A stretch of 27,911 nucleotides of DNA. It comes from Basidiobolus meristosporus CBS 931.73 (lineage: Eukaryota > Basidiobolomycota > Basidiobolomycetes > Basidiobolales > Basidiobolaceae). Position numbers and translations under genes: made by a program. A model generated the notes under the pieces. That model did not search any database. It saw only the letters and a program-made list of their open reading frames with translations, and was not told the DNA's origin. Positions 1-8,448 of the stretch are shown here, one piece after another. The number at the start of each line of letters is the position of its first letter. Positions within the stretch are counted from its first letter, which is position 1. The stretch spans positions 1 to 27,911 of the forward strand of contig MCFE01000895.1 in assembly GCA_002104905.1 (NCBI GenBank), written 5' to 3'.

Positions 1-660
1 CCAAGTATTGTTCCATTGGATTTATATTGGCTATTACAGCCAAGTATAAGTTTTTTATACATTCAATGGATGTAAAAGCTGGAATTTTGCATGAAGAACT
101 TGATGAGGACCTGTACATGAACCAGCCAGATGGGTTTGCTAACCAAGATATCTCCCCTTTGGTCTGCCAGCTTAAAAATGCTTTGTATGGACTCAAACAA
201 TCACTGAGAGCCTGCAATTGCAAAATATACTCTTATTTGGAATCTTTGAGTTTCAGAAGGAGTAATGCAGACTATAGTATATATTATGAGCCAGATAGAG
301 CAAATCCATATCTATAAGCTCTACATGTGGATGATCTCAATATTGCCAACAACAACCTGGCAACATTCAAAGAGACTAAATTCCGCCTATCTAAAGTATT
401 CAAGATGTCCAATCTAGGAGAACTCAGTTACTACTTAGGGATTAAGCTCTCCATAGACAGAAGTACCCAGACTATCACCCAGAGTCAATCCAGGTATATT
501 CAAGATATGCTAAAAAAGTACCAAATTGAAGACTGCAAACTGGGAGCTACCCCAACAGACACAAACCTTAATGTAGTTAAAACTCAAACAAATTAATAGA
601 TCTTGGTTCCATCTGAGAGCCCTAAGCTTACTTATCAATCTGTGGTCAGCAGTCTGATGT
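1..660 (+). pseudogene. Copia reverse transcriptase fragment (copy C)
   Basis: The conceptual translation matches the Copia RVT_2 type of reverse transcriptase. Visible blocks are 'FFIHSMDVKAG' (the block holding the first catalytic Asp), 'LYGLKQSLRAC', 'HVDD' (the position of the YVDD box, with Tyr replaced by His), 'LGELSYYLGI' and 'SQSRYIQDML'. An in-frame TAA at 315-317 sits just before the HVDD box, and the frame ends again near 596. The coding signal then resumes in other frames ('YQSVVSSLMYSML') up to the RNase H segment. The enzyme would have copied element RNA into cDNA inside virus-like particles. This copy cannot be functional. Confidence 0.85.
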
Positions 661-1215
661 ATAGCATGCTTGGACACATCAAGATATCTCAAATTCAGTG
701 GGAGTTGTCAGCCAAAATAATCAGAACCATAGTTCTGAATATATTGCAGCTGTTAAGTGGAATTTTAGATACCTAAAAGGAACTGCTAATATCTGCTTAA
801 AGTACAGCTATAAGGATTCAGAACAGGATCTTGTGGAATACTCCAATGCTGATTGGGGACAAAATTTGGAAGCCAGAAGATCCACCACAGGATAAACACT
901 GTCAAGTTTTATAACTTTATTTGGCAGTAAAATTAGCTAAATGCTGTTGAGATCCCATCATAAGATTAATGAGAGGTTTGCTAATTCCAAGCCTATAGTA
1001 TTATGATGGTCTCCAAATGGGATCCTGATGGCTGATCTAGATTGGGTCCACCCATGGGACCAAGTTATCTTTTATAGTGCTATAGAGAGCAGCTTAGTCA
1101 ACTTAGCTTATTGTCCTACAGATGAATTGATTGCAGACAAGTTCACCAAACCATTAGCTAGAGACAAGTTTTAATATCTCAGCTCAGAATTAGAACTTGT
1201 CAGTATGAACATTTA
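661..1215 (+). pseudogene. Copia RNase H fragment (copy C), interrupted
   Basis: Residues such as 'EYIAAVKWNFRYLKGT' and 'NADWGQNLEARRSTTG' (698-895) match the Copia RNase H region. The frame stops at 893-895, where a dispersed repeat begins. Beyond the repeat the last part of the same domain is readable at about 1071-1180 ('NLAYCPTDELIADKFTKPLA' after frame adjustment). The middle of the domain (the TTEAEY and DNQS blocks) is missing, so the repeat insertion came with a deletion or replaced sequence. Copies A and B carry the same C-terminal motif close to their 3' LTRs. Confidence 0.8.
891..1069. repeat. 180-bp dispersed repeat R, copy 1
   Basis: About 180 bp with a clear second copy at 1846-2025. 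Shared blocks include ATAAACACTGT at the left, AACTTTATTTGG, CCCATCATAAGATT, CTAATTCCAAG and GATGGCTGAT towards the right. This copy sits inside Copia RNase H coding sequence. I see no convincing terminal inverted repeat or target-site duplication, so the element class is unknown. Confidence 0.7.
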
Positions 1216-1227
1216 GTTGAGTTGGTG

Positions 1228-1575
1228 TGATGTAAAAATTTGTAATTCCACCTGACTATTCACCTAACTTAGTCACTTGAATCATTACCTTCAAATCCTA
1301 GAAAATACAGACCAAATTTCTTATTGGGATTTACTTGAAATATTTTCACCACAATATCAGATACCCAAAACATGAAAATTCTCAAAGTTGTCCAAATGGC
1401 CCCAAACTTTGAACACATACTCTTGGGACCTTCCTAAGGCTATTATACATGTTCTTATGCCAAAATCATGTAAAAGTATAATTACTACCTTTACATACAA
1501 TAAATCATTAAGTGAAAACCACATAATTTACTTGTTTTCCCAATCACTTCCAATATCTCAAAGATTCTTACAAAA
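1228..1575 (+). repeat. Copia LTR, family B (3' LTR of copy C)
   Basis: This 348-bp LTR is the reverse complement of the LTRs at 11563-11910 and 14595-14942 and has the same length. The intact family ends are TGTTGTAA...TTACAACA. Here they have decayed to TGATGTAA at the left and TTACAAAA at the right. It follows the RNase H end directly, as expected for a 3' LTR on the + strand. Confidence 0.85.
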
Positions 1576-1607
1576 GATTCAATAGTGCATTAGGTGAGTT
1601 GCCAAGG

Positions 1608-1724
1608 GGTGGTAGAGGAAGGAAATACTATTTGGTACATTGGTATGTTAGTATTATACAGAACTAGCGGTTGGCCACCATGCTACTGATATAATGTCAT
1701 TGGAGGCTTGTGATGAGGCTGCCA
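1608..1724. repeat. dispersed repeat S, copy 1
   Basis: About 115 bp similar to 21601-21717. Shared blocks include GGTAGA..AAGGAAATAC and ATTATACAGAACTA. Both copies lie next to a family-B Copia LTR on one side. It encodes nothing recognisable. It may be part of an older element into which the Copia copies inserted. Confidence 0.6.
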
Positions 1725-1845
1725 AAGCACAGTCAGCCTTTGTGTCATATAAGGCAATTGGATGCACTGGCCAGTTAGAACCACTCAAATAGTTGCAGAG
1801 TACATTAGGACTGCAACAATGCCATGCCACCCTTGGCAAAAGATG

Positions 1846-2025
1846 GTATAAACACTGTTATGTTTTTTAACTTTATTTGGTGGTAAATTACCCAAACACT
1901 GTTGTGGTCCCATCATAAGATTGTGTATGAGTGTCACTAATTCCAAGGTGCTGGTGTTATAACAGTCTCCTGATAGGATCTTGATGGCTGATTTGGATTT
2001 GATCCACCCACAGGACCAAATTACA
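1846..2025. repeat. 180-bp dispersed repeat R, copy 2
   Basis: Second copy of the repeat at 891-1069, in the same orientation, here interrupting a CACTA-like transposase remnant. Homology of that remnant to the copy at 10022-11160 stops close to the repeat boundary near 2036. The octamer-like ACACTGT(T)A occurs at both edges (near 1852 and 2023) and could be a target duplication, but copy 1 does not show it. Confidence 0.65.
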
Positions 2026-2980
2026 CTGTATATGCACAAAGTCATGGTCATACATACCTTCAAAGTAGCCCATTTTTAGTTATTTATAATGTTTGCACCT
2101 GATTGATACTGAGTGTGGTACTTTATAGCTTCACAAAATTTGTTGGACTGTAAAATCTACTTTTGATAGGGTATTACTAGAATATATTTAAAGTGTGAAA
2201 TGTGTTTTCCTCTGACAATGGTGGGTTCCTGACAATTTGGACACCTTGCAATGGTGGCATTTTCTAATGTGAATGCCATGCAACTGTTTACACATGCTGG
2301 TATCAGGATGGTCTCTGGGTCATATGTTGCCAGCTGCATTACAGTTGTCCATTTTTACCATGTATAAGGTTAGTTGCATTGTGGGATGATTTTGTCAAGA
2401 ATTAGTAGTAAATCCTCAAGCCCCCATTACTTATATCAGTGGAAACATGCCACTTCTCTAGCCACAACTTCACATCATTCACCAGTCAATGGATCACTGG
2501 GCTTGCTTGACTACTTAAAGTATCCTTAGCATTTTGTTATGAGTGTTATATTATTGTATATTGGGTTTTGGCAGGCCCATGCAAGGTACTGCTGTTAGAG
2601 GAGATTGGCTCACAATCCATCAGTGAGCCTGCTTCTTCAGAGCTATCACTCTGCATGCCATATTCAGAAGGCTGAGCGGAGCCAAAAGGTGTCACAAACT
2701 CACCTAACTCAGTTTGTGCATGGTGACAAGTATGGCTAGGTGCTGTTATAGAAATATCAAGTGGCCAGCAAGATACTGTTGGTACAGTAGTGACTGATGA
2801 ATGGTCAAATATGATTTGTGTGACAGAACATTGTCTGTGATCCTTGTGATACTTCCTATGCTATTTGTGTGCTTCATGGTTGAGAGGCTTGTTAGCATAG
2901 CCACAAGGTGTTTCACTTTTCTCTTTCAACATTAAGTCAAAGTAGTCTTCTCTAAGTGGCAAGCAGATATCCTATGAGAA
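2026..2980 (-). pseudogene. CACTA-like Tnp2 transposase remnant, copy 1
   Basis: On the - strand this stretch is homologous along its length to the + strand copy at 10022-11160. The best preserved part is 2157-2339, which encodes a Cys motif read as 'CVNSCMAFT' followed by 'CPNCQEP', the zinc-binding signature preceding the catalytic part of Tnp2-type (CMC/EnSpm) transposases. Upstream, near 2840-2960, a 'GYANKPLNHEAHK' stretch matches the N-terminal zinc-finger region of the other copy. Stops and frameshifts are frequent, and the catalytic half is absent because repeat R and a Copia LTR follow. A Tnp2 enzyme would cut and paste its element. This one cannot. Confidence 0.7.
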
Positions 2981-3453
2981 ATTATTGAGATGATTCCATC
3001 AAAAGGTCATCACAAATTTAAAGTCCCATGACTAAGAGGTACTGATCCAGTCAGGACACTATGCAGTGACTGTTAAAAAATAATTGCACCCCAGATTTTA
3101 CAAAAAACTTGGTAAAAATGTTTGTCACAACAATATATAAGTGGCTTTTGATAGGTTCCCTGCCAATTTGCTCACTTTCTGATCCCAGACACTCTATCAC
3201 CTTCTACATTTGTGTGCATTGATTGGCTATTGCCTCTTTTCTCACACTCCTTACTTCTTGACTCAAATGTTTCTGTTACTTTTCATGCCTACAAATTGAT
3301 TTATTTCCATTGCAACTTCAATTGTACCTCAATTGCCAATTGTATTGACTTACACAAGTCCCTATACCCTACACTAAGATTAAGCCCAACCCCATACTCA
3401 ATAAGTAACTCCATTAAAATCCACTACTCAGTAAGTATTTCCGCTGTAATGCT
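2981..3453. other. unassigned AT-rich spacer
   Basis: Between the CACTA-like remnant and the C-terminal half of the split gene I see no gene or repeat with a second copy in the window. Long apparent frames on the + strand at 3212-3610 overlap the better supported - strand gene and have no recognisable content. Confidence 0.5.
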
Positions 3454-3764
3454 CTATTCCCATGACTTTGATGGGAACCCAACAGCTTTATGCCACTGTT
3501 CATGCACTGGTTCCCCCACATCCTGGTCTTCAGCCAGCACTGCAAGGTCTAGCACCTCATCTGCCAGTCTTTGCAATAAATCCTTGCAATATTCAAGTGT
3601 GTTTTCTTGAGCACTGCTCATGAAGAGCTGCTGCAACCTCTTGGTATGCCTATTAATGTACCAAAATTTCACTGAGGCATTGTGATAGTCTTTTGAGTTC
3701 TTGACATTGTAACCTTGTCTGTCAGTGGGATATCCACTCTGTCAGCAATGGAGGACATGGAGGC
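3454..3764 (-). pseudogene. C-terminal part of unrecognised gene split by Copia A
   Basis: This is the downstream end of the - strand gene whose upstream part lies at 8449-9799. If Copia A and one copy of its GAGGC duplication are removed, the reading frame at 8449-8639 runs without a break into 3764-3672. It then meets a TGA at 3669-3671 and resumes in a neighbouring frame as a 72-residue stretch (3454-3672). That stretch is rich in Leu, Glu and Asp ('RLADEVLDLAVLAEDQDV') and is probably helical. It ends in a TAG. I do not recognise the family. It may be the second gene of a DNA transposon, since Tnp2 remnants lie on both sides. Confidence 0.6.
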
Positions 3765-4133
3765 TCTTGCAATTTAAGAAGTGATTTGGATATAAGGAAC
3801 TTATCAAGAAATAGTGATAATAGTTGAACTGTTGTTTATTCATAAAGAAGCTCAGTATTTATACCTTTGTCGAAGTAATACAGCTGCAACACTAAGTAGG
3901 GAGGGTTTCTCAATATTCAGGAGCTTTCTGTAACAGTTTCAGGGTTAGTACATAATGTTTGATAATAGTGCTAATTTGATCCTGACTATAGGGGAATAAT
4001 CATAAGATCATATATCTGGAGAAAGTGGCAAAGTTAAGGCAGTAAATGAGTCCTACAGTGACTAAGACTAGCCTAGAATTGTTAAGTAAATTTTTAGCTG
4101 CTGAATGATACCAAATAGTCCAATATTTCAACA
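3765..4133 (-). repeat. 3' LTR of Copia A
   Basis: 369 bp, paired with 8080-8448. The terminal TG has become TC at 3765-3766 (+ strand view); the other end is intact (TTCAACA). A TATA box reading TATAAATA on the - strand lies at 3856-3863. It differs from the 5' LTR at five positions. Confidence 0.95.
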
Positions 4134-4829
4134 CTCCCCCTCAACTAAATAATTTCTTAATCCCAATTTCTCTCTAAGGATCTCAAACTGTGGCCTAGCT
4201 AGTGGTTTTGTCAATATGTCTGCCACCATTTTGTCAGTTGGGCAGTAGACCAGCTCCACTAAGTTATTTTCTACAGCTTCCCTCACAAAGTGATGCTGGA
4301 TATCAATGTGCTTAGTTCTGGCATGATTAGTAGGATTTCTAGCTAATGAAGTACAACTTTGATTATCCTTGTAAATACATGTTGGTTCACCTGAATTAAA
4401 ACCTAAGTCTTTGAATAATTTTTGTAGCCATATAGCCTCCTTAGTTGCTTGACATGCAGCCATATATTTGGCTTCAGTTGTAGATAGTGCCACAGTTGGT
4501 TGTTTCTTGCAATTCCAAGTAATAGCTGCACCAGCATAAAGAAATACAAAGCCTGTGGTGGAGCGTCTGTCAATTAGATCCCTACCCCAATCTGAATCAC
4601 TATAACCATCATATTTTTGCCTATTAGCTGCTCCAGAGTATTCCAGTACCATATTTATGGTACCTTGTAGATATCTGAAAATCCGCTTAACTGCTGCAAT
4701 TTGATCTGATCCATAATTGTGCATGAATTGACTGACTATTCCAACTGCTACTGCAATATCTGGACGTGTAGACAACATCAAGTACATCAGGCTACCAACC
4801 ATTGATTGATAGGGAAAGTTTTGGTCCAT
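4128..4829 (-). pseudogene. Copia A RT C-terminus and RNase H
   Basis: A 233-codon open stretch covering the RT tail ('YQSMVGSLMYLMLSTRPDI') and the whole Copia RNase H domain: 'SDSDWGRDLIDRRSTTGF', 'STTEAKYMAACQATKEAIWL', 'KDNQSCTSLARNP', 'TKHIDIQHHFV' and 'YCPTDKMVADILTKPLA'. The acidic residues of the RNase H site (D of DSDW, E of TTEAKY, D of DNQS) are present. The domain would degrade the RNA strand of the RNA:DNA hybrid. It is separated from upstream RT by a one-base frameshift near 4880. The TGA stop spans the first bases of the 3' LTR, and the last sense codons lie in the polypurine tract. Confidence 0.9.
4134..4146 (-). other. polypurine tract of Copia A
   Basis: On the - strand the bases immediately before the 3' LTR read GTTGAGGGGGAGTG. 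This purine run directly adjoining the LTR is the expected plus-strand DNA primer. It also encodes the last residues of Pol. Confidence 0.8.
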
Positions 4830-5071
4830 ATATGAGCCCTTTTCATCTATAACTGGCTGAGATTTGCTTATTTCAGGTTATTGTCCATAGGGGTTGCTGC
4901 AGGTTTGCAATTTTCCATTTTGAAGCGTCTAAGAATGTCCCTGATGTACTTAGACTGATTCAGCACAATTTTCTGCGTAGGTATGTCAAATTTGACCTCA
5001 ATTCCAAGAAAATAGCTCAATTTTCCAAGATCTTTCATCTCAAACTTGCTGAAGAGATCTGATTTTGTCTG

Positions 5072-5995
5072 TTAAAGTGCCTCTTGATGACTTGTAGCTA
5101 TAATTAGGTTGTCCACATAAAGAACTAGGTTGATCACACCTTTCTTGAGCTGTTTCACATATATACTGTGTTCTGCAGTACTACGAGAGAACCCAATTTC
5201 CTCTAGATATGTGTCAATCTTGTTATACCATGCTCTGGGTGCCTGCTTAAGCCCATACAACAATTTTCTAAGTTTGCACACCTTATGGGGGCCTTTTGGA
5301 TCGGTAAAACCTTCTGGTTGCTCCATATATATAGTTTCTTGCAAATCCCCATTGAGAAAGGCTGTTTTGACGTCCATTTGGTATAGATCTAGACTGTGTA
5401 CTGCCGCCAGGGCTAGAACTGTCCTAATAGAGTTAAACTTGGCAACCGGAGCAAATGTTTTCTTAAAGTCTAGTCCCTGGATCTGGGAATAGCCTTTAGC
5501 TACCAATCTAGCCTTGTACTTATCAACGGCACCATTTGAGGTTATCTTGATCTTGTAGACCCATCTACATCCTATTGGCTTTCTCCCATTTGGTAAATCT
5601 GCCAGTTCCCACGTTTTTGCCTTGATCAGTGATTGGTACTCCTCCTGCATGGCTTGTTGCCACTTAGTAGCATCTGGACCTTGCATTGCCTGTTCCAGAT
5701 TCTGAGGTTTGGCACATAGGGCAAGATAAGCTTCTTCGTAATCATTGGATGTCTGCCACCAGGATCCAGGGGCATTTCTTATTCTGGTAGATCTCCTAAC
5801 TGGGATAATCTGTTCTGATCTGGAACTGGTAGAAGTATCTTCCATCTCTGGCTGGATTTGGTACGTATCTTTTTCATTTGTGTTGATTGCATCATCAGGC
5901 AGCTGGCCAATGATTTCCGTGGCTTTCTGATCTGAATTCTCCTCAAATACAACGTCCCTGCTGTTGATCAGCTTCTGAATTTTGCCATCATACAC
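5072..5995 (-). pseudogene. Copia A reverse transcriptase
   Basis: A 307-codon frame with the RVT_2 reverse transcriptase core: 'TWELADLPNGRKPIGCRWVYKIK', split here into 'WELADLPNGRKPI' and 'CRWVYKIK', then 'ARLVAKGYSQIQGLDF', 'TFAPVAKFNSIRTVLALAA', 'YQMDVKTAFLNGDLQETIYM' and 'LYGLKQAPRAWYNKID'. The active-site box is YVDN instead of YVDD (Asn codon at 5108-5110), explained by one G-to-A change, and should abolish polymerisation. The frame ends at a TAA (5072-5074) right after the box, although homology continues in frame beyond it ('KSDLFSKFEMKDLGKLSYFL'). It is in the same frame as the integrase piece upstream. Confidence 0.92.
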
Positions 5996-6040
5996 TCTAT
6001 ACCCTTTAGTATCTTCTCAATACCCAAGAAAGATCCCTTT

Positions 6041-6895
6041 TCAACTCTTTGGCTCCAACTTTGAGCGCTTTTTGTCAGGGATGTGATAAAAAACATCACT
6101 GCCAAAGATCCTGAGGTGCTGGAGATCTGGTTTTTTGCCTGTATATGCTTCAATGGGTGTAGAATCAGGTAGTGCTGTTGTTGGGCATCTGTTCTTGATG
6201 TATACAGTGGTAGCAACAGATTCAGCCCAAAACTTGTAGTCCATTCCCTTATCATGTAGCATAGATCTTCCCATCTCTACTATTGTTCTATTTGCATGTT
6301 CTGCTACTCCATTTTGCTGTGGAGTATGAGGAACTGTGGTCTGTTGAAGTATACCAGTAGACAAGCAGTATTTTGCAAACTCCTTTGAGCAGTATTCTCC
6401 TCCATTGTCACTTTGTAGTACCTTCAGTTTACACCCAGTTTGTGTTTCTGCCATGTTCTTGAAGTGCTTAAACGTCTCTAAAGCTTCCTCCTTTGTTTTG
6501 AGGAAGTACACCCATGTATATCTTGTCTTGTCATCAATAAACGTCATAATGTATCTCTTAGCTCCAAAGGACAGTGTTCTCATGGGGGCACATATGTCTG
6601 AGTGTACAATAGCCAAGATTTCGGTGGTATTGATGCCTTCTGAGCTCTTGAAACATTGCCTAGCTTGTTTGCCATATGAACATCCCTTACAAACATTCAA
6701 TTTGATCGGAATTGAGCATTTTAGGCCCAAAACAAGCTGATTTTTCACCAATTGGCTCATTTTCTGTTCCCCTATGTGTCCTAGCCTCCTATGCCACGTC
6801 TCCCAGTTGGTTTCATCAGTTTCAGCAATGTTGACATACTCAGGTACAATGATCTTGCATTGTAACTTGTATATATTGTGATCTCTGATTCCCAA
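6041..6895 (-). pseudogene. Copia A GAG-pre-integrase and integrase
   Basis: A 284-codon stretch. The HHCC zinc domain shows H35, H40, C69 and C72 ('WHRRLGH', 'VCKGCSYGKQAR'). The catalytic triad is D100 ('VHSDICAPM'), D163 ('QSDNGGEY') and E199 ('GVAEHANRT'), with the canonical 35 residues between the second Asp and the Glu. Integrase inserts the cDNA into the genome. The frame is cut by TGA at 6041-6043 and again at 6017-6019; both lie in the conserved segment leading to the RT linker. Upstream a one-base shift near 6945 separates it from protease. All residues needed for catalysis remain visible. Confidence 0.93.
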
Positions 6896-6933
6896 AACTA
6901 ATTTTTGTCCATTTTCACTTAATATTGAGCAGC

Positions 6934-8043
6934 TCAGCTTAGTAAAACAAATTTCAGTCCCTGAGTAGTTGCTTTACTGACTGAGAGTAGGTTCTTAGCT
7001 ATTCCAGGTACATAGAGTACGTCAGTCAGTTTTGCTGTTGTTGCCCCTGAGTTATCACTCATATTTAGTTGTATAGACCCACGGGCAGTAGCTTCCAATG
7101 CAGAGTTATCTCCCAGATAAACCTTTCTTACGGGAATAGTCTTTAAGTTGCTGAACCAATCCTTTATACCACAAATATGCTGTGATGCTCCAGAGTCAAT
7201 ATACCATTCATTACTCCGGTTACTTGCACTCTCTTGTACAGTTACAAATAAATGTTCATCAGTAGTTATATGGTTTGCCTGCTCTAGTTTCTGTTTTTTG
7301 TCTGCTTGTTTCTTCTTGCATTCTGTTGCCCAGTGTCCTGGCTTCTTACAGTAGTTACAGCAGCCAGGTTTTCTTCGGTTTTGTTGCTTTCCCTTCTTTT
7401 CTGTATGCCTTTCTGAACTGAATAAAGCATTATATTCAATTTTCTCTGCTTGATCATTACACCAGAGTTCTTCATGGAGAAGTCTTCCTATGACATAGTC
7501 TAAAGTCAAACTGTCTTCTCTGCTTTCAAAAGAAAGTATGAGTGGCTCATACTTGTCTGGTAGGCTGCAAAGCAGACAGAGTATCTTTTCTTCATCATCT
7601 ACACCAGCATTAATACTGTAAAGCTCTTCTGCAAGTGTCTCCATTCTGGTAATGAGTTGTAGCATGTCATCATCTGGCTTTTTTCTCATGTTGAAGAACT
7701 TTTGTTTCAAATAAAGCTTGCTTGATACTGACTTTGCTCTAAAGATCTTCTCTAAGGATTCCCATGCTGCTTTGGCAGTATTTGAGGCATGGATTTGTCC
7801 AATGAAGGAGTCTTGCACATTGATGCATATTGCATTGAAGGCCTTTCTCTCCTTCTCTTGAAACTTCTCCACATCTTCTGCTGTTCCTTTGGGCTCAACT
7901 TCCTTTCCTGTTACTATGTTCCAAAGCTTTCTTTCCTCAAGGTGGATCTGCATCTTAATTCTCCAAAGTCTGTAGTTCTTCCCATCAAACCTCTCCTTTA
8001 CAGGGAAGATGTTGGTATTGCTTTGTTTGCTGGTAGAAGTCAT
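6934..8043 (-). pseudogene. Copia A Gag and protease
   Basis: A 369-codon frame beginning at ATG 8043, 24 bases after the primer-binding site. The N-terminal half is Copia Gag (UBN2-like), with 'FDGKNYRLWRIKMQIHLEE' and 'AWESLEKIF'. A zinc knuckle C229-X2-C232-X4-H237-X4-C242 for RNA packaging follows. The aspartic protease motif 'WYIDSGASQHI' has its catalytic Asp at residue 283, followed by 'LYVPGIAKNLLSV'. The frame then leaves the polyprotein through a one-base shift near 6945. In an intact element Gag, protease and Pol would be one polyprotein. This part looks undamaged up to its end. Confidence 0.93.
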
Positions 8044-8066
8044 CTTTAGAATAGATTAAGGCAATA

Positions 8067-8079
8067 GGGGCTCATAACC
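8067..8079 (-). promoter_or_regulatory. Copia A primer-binding site (half-tRNA type)
   Basis: On the - strand GGTTATGAGCCCC follows the 5' LTR with no gap. Its complement GGGGCTCATAACC contains the CAT anticodon loop and stem of eukaryotic initiator tRNA-Met (GGGCUCAUAACC). This indicates priming from an internally cut tRNA, as known for Drosophila copia and yeast Ty5. The identical 13 bases occur in copy B (17516-17528). Confidence 0.8.
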
Positions 8080-8448
8080 TGTTGCAATTTAAGAAGTGAT
8101 TTGGATATAAGGAACATATCAAGAAATAGTGATAATAGTTGAACTGTTGTTTATTCATAAAGAAGCTCAGTATTTATACCTTTGTAGAAGTAATACAGCT
8201 GCAACACTAAGTAGGGAGGGTTTCTCAATATTCAGGAGCTTTCTGTAACAGTTTCAGGGTTAGTACATAATGTTTGATAATAGTGCTAATTTGATCCTGA
8301 CTATAGGGGAATAATCATAAGATCATATATCTGGAGAAAGTGGCAAAGTTAAGGCAGTAAATGAGTCCTATAGTGACTAAGACTAGCCTAAAATTGTTAA
8401 GTAAATTTTTAGCTGCTGAATGATACCAAATAGTCCAATATTTCAACA
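8080..8448 (-). repeat. 5' LTR of Copia A
   Basis: 369 bp with intact ends TGTTGCAA...TTCAACA (the inner five bases are inverted repeats). A TATA box (TATAAATA, - strand) lies at 8171-8178 and should start the genomic transcript. The GAGGC target duplication follows at 8449-8453. Confidence 0.95.

Larger units (their letters stand above)
1..1575 (+). mobile_element. Ty1/Copia element copy C, 3' part with 3' LTR, decayed
   Basis: This is the 3' portion of a Copia retrotransposon entering from the left window edge. It runs in the order reverse transcriptase, RNase H, then 3' LTR, all reading on the + strand. The protein order and the LTR (348 bp, same family as the LTRs of copy B) identify it. 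It is interrupted at 891-1069 by a dispersed repeat and carries several stop codons, so it is dead. The 5' half lies outside the window, so its target-site duplication cannot be tested. Confidence 0.9.
3765..8448 (-). mobile_element. Ty1/Copia element copy A, near full length
   Basis: A 4684-bp Copia element on the - strand, bounded by two 369-bp LTRs and flanked by the 5-bp target duplication GAGGC (3760-3764 and 8449-8453). Order in transcription: 5' LTR, primer-binding site, Gag with zinc knuckle, protease, integrase, reverse transcriptase, RNase H, polypurine tract, 3' LTR. I count five differences between the LTRs, roughly 98.6% identity, so insertion was fairly recent. The polyprotein frame is broken by a frameshift near 6945, TGA stops at 6041-6043 and 6017-6019, TAA at 5072-5074 and a frameshift near 4880. 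The RT active site reads YVDN. Confidence 0.95.

Noticed and set aside
3212-3610. 132-codon open stretch on the + strand
   Set aside because: Low-complexity translation, overlaps the better supported - strand gene end, no motif and no start context.
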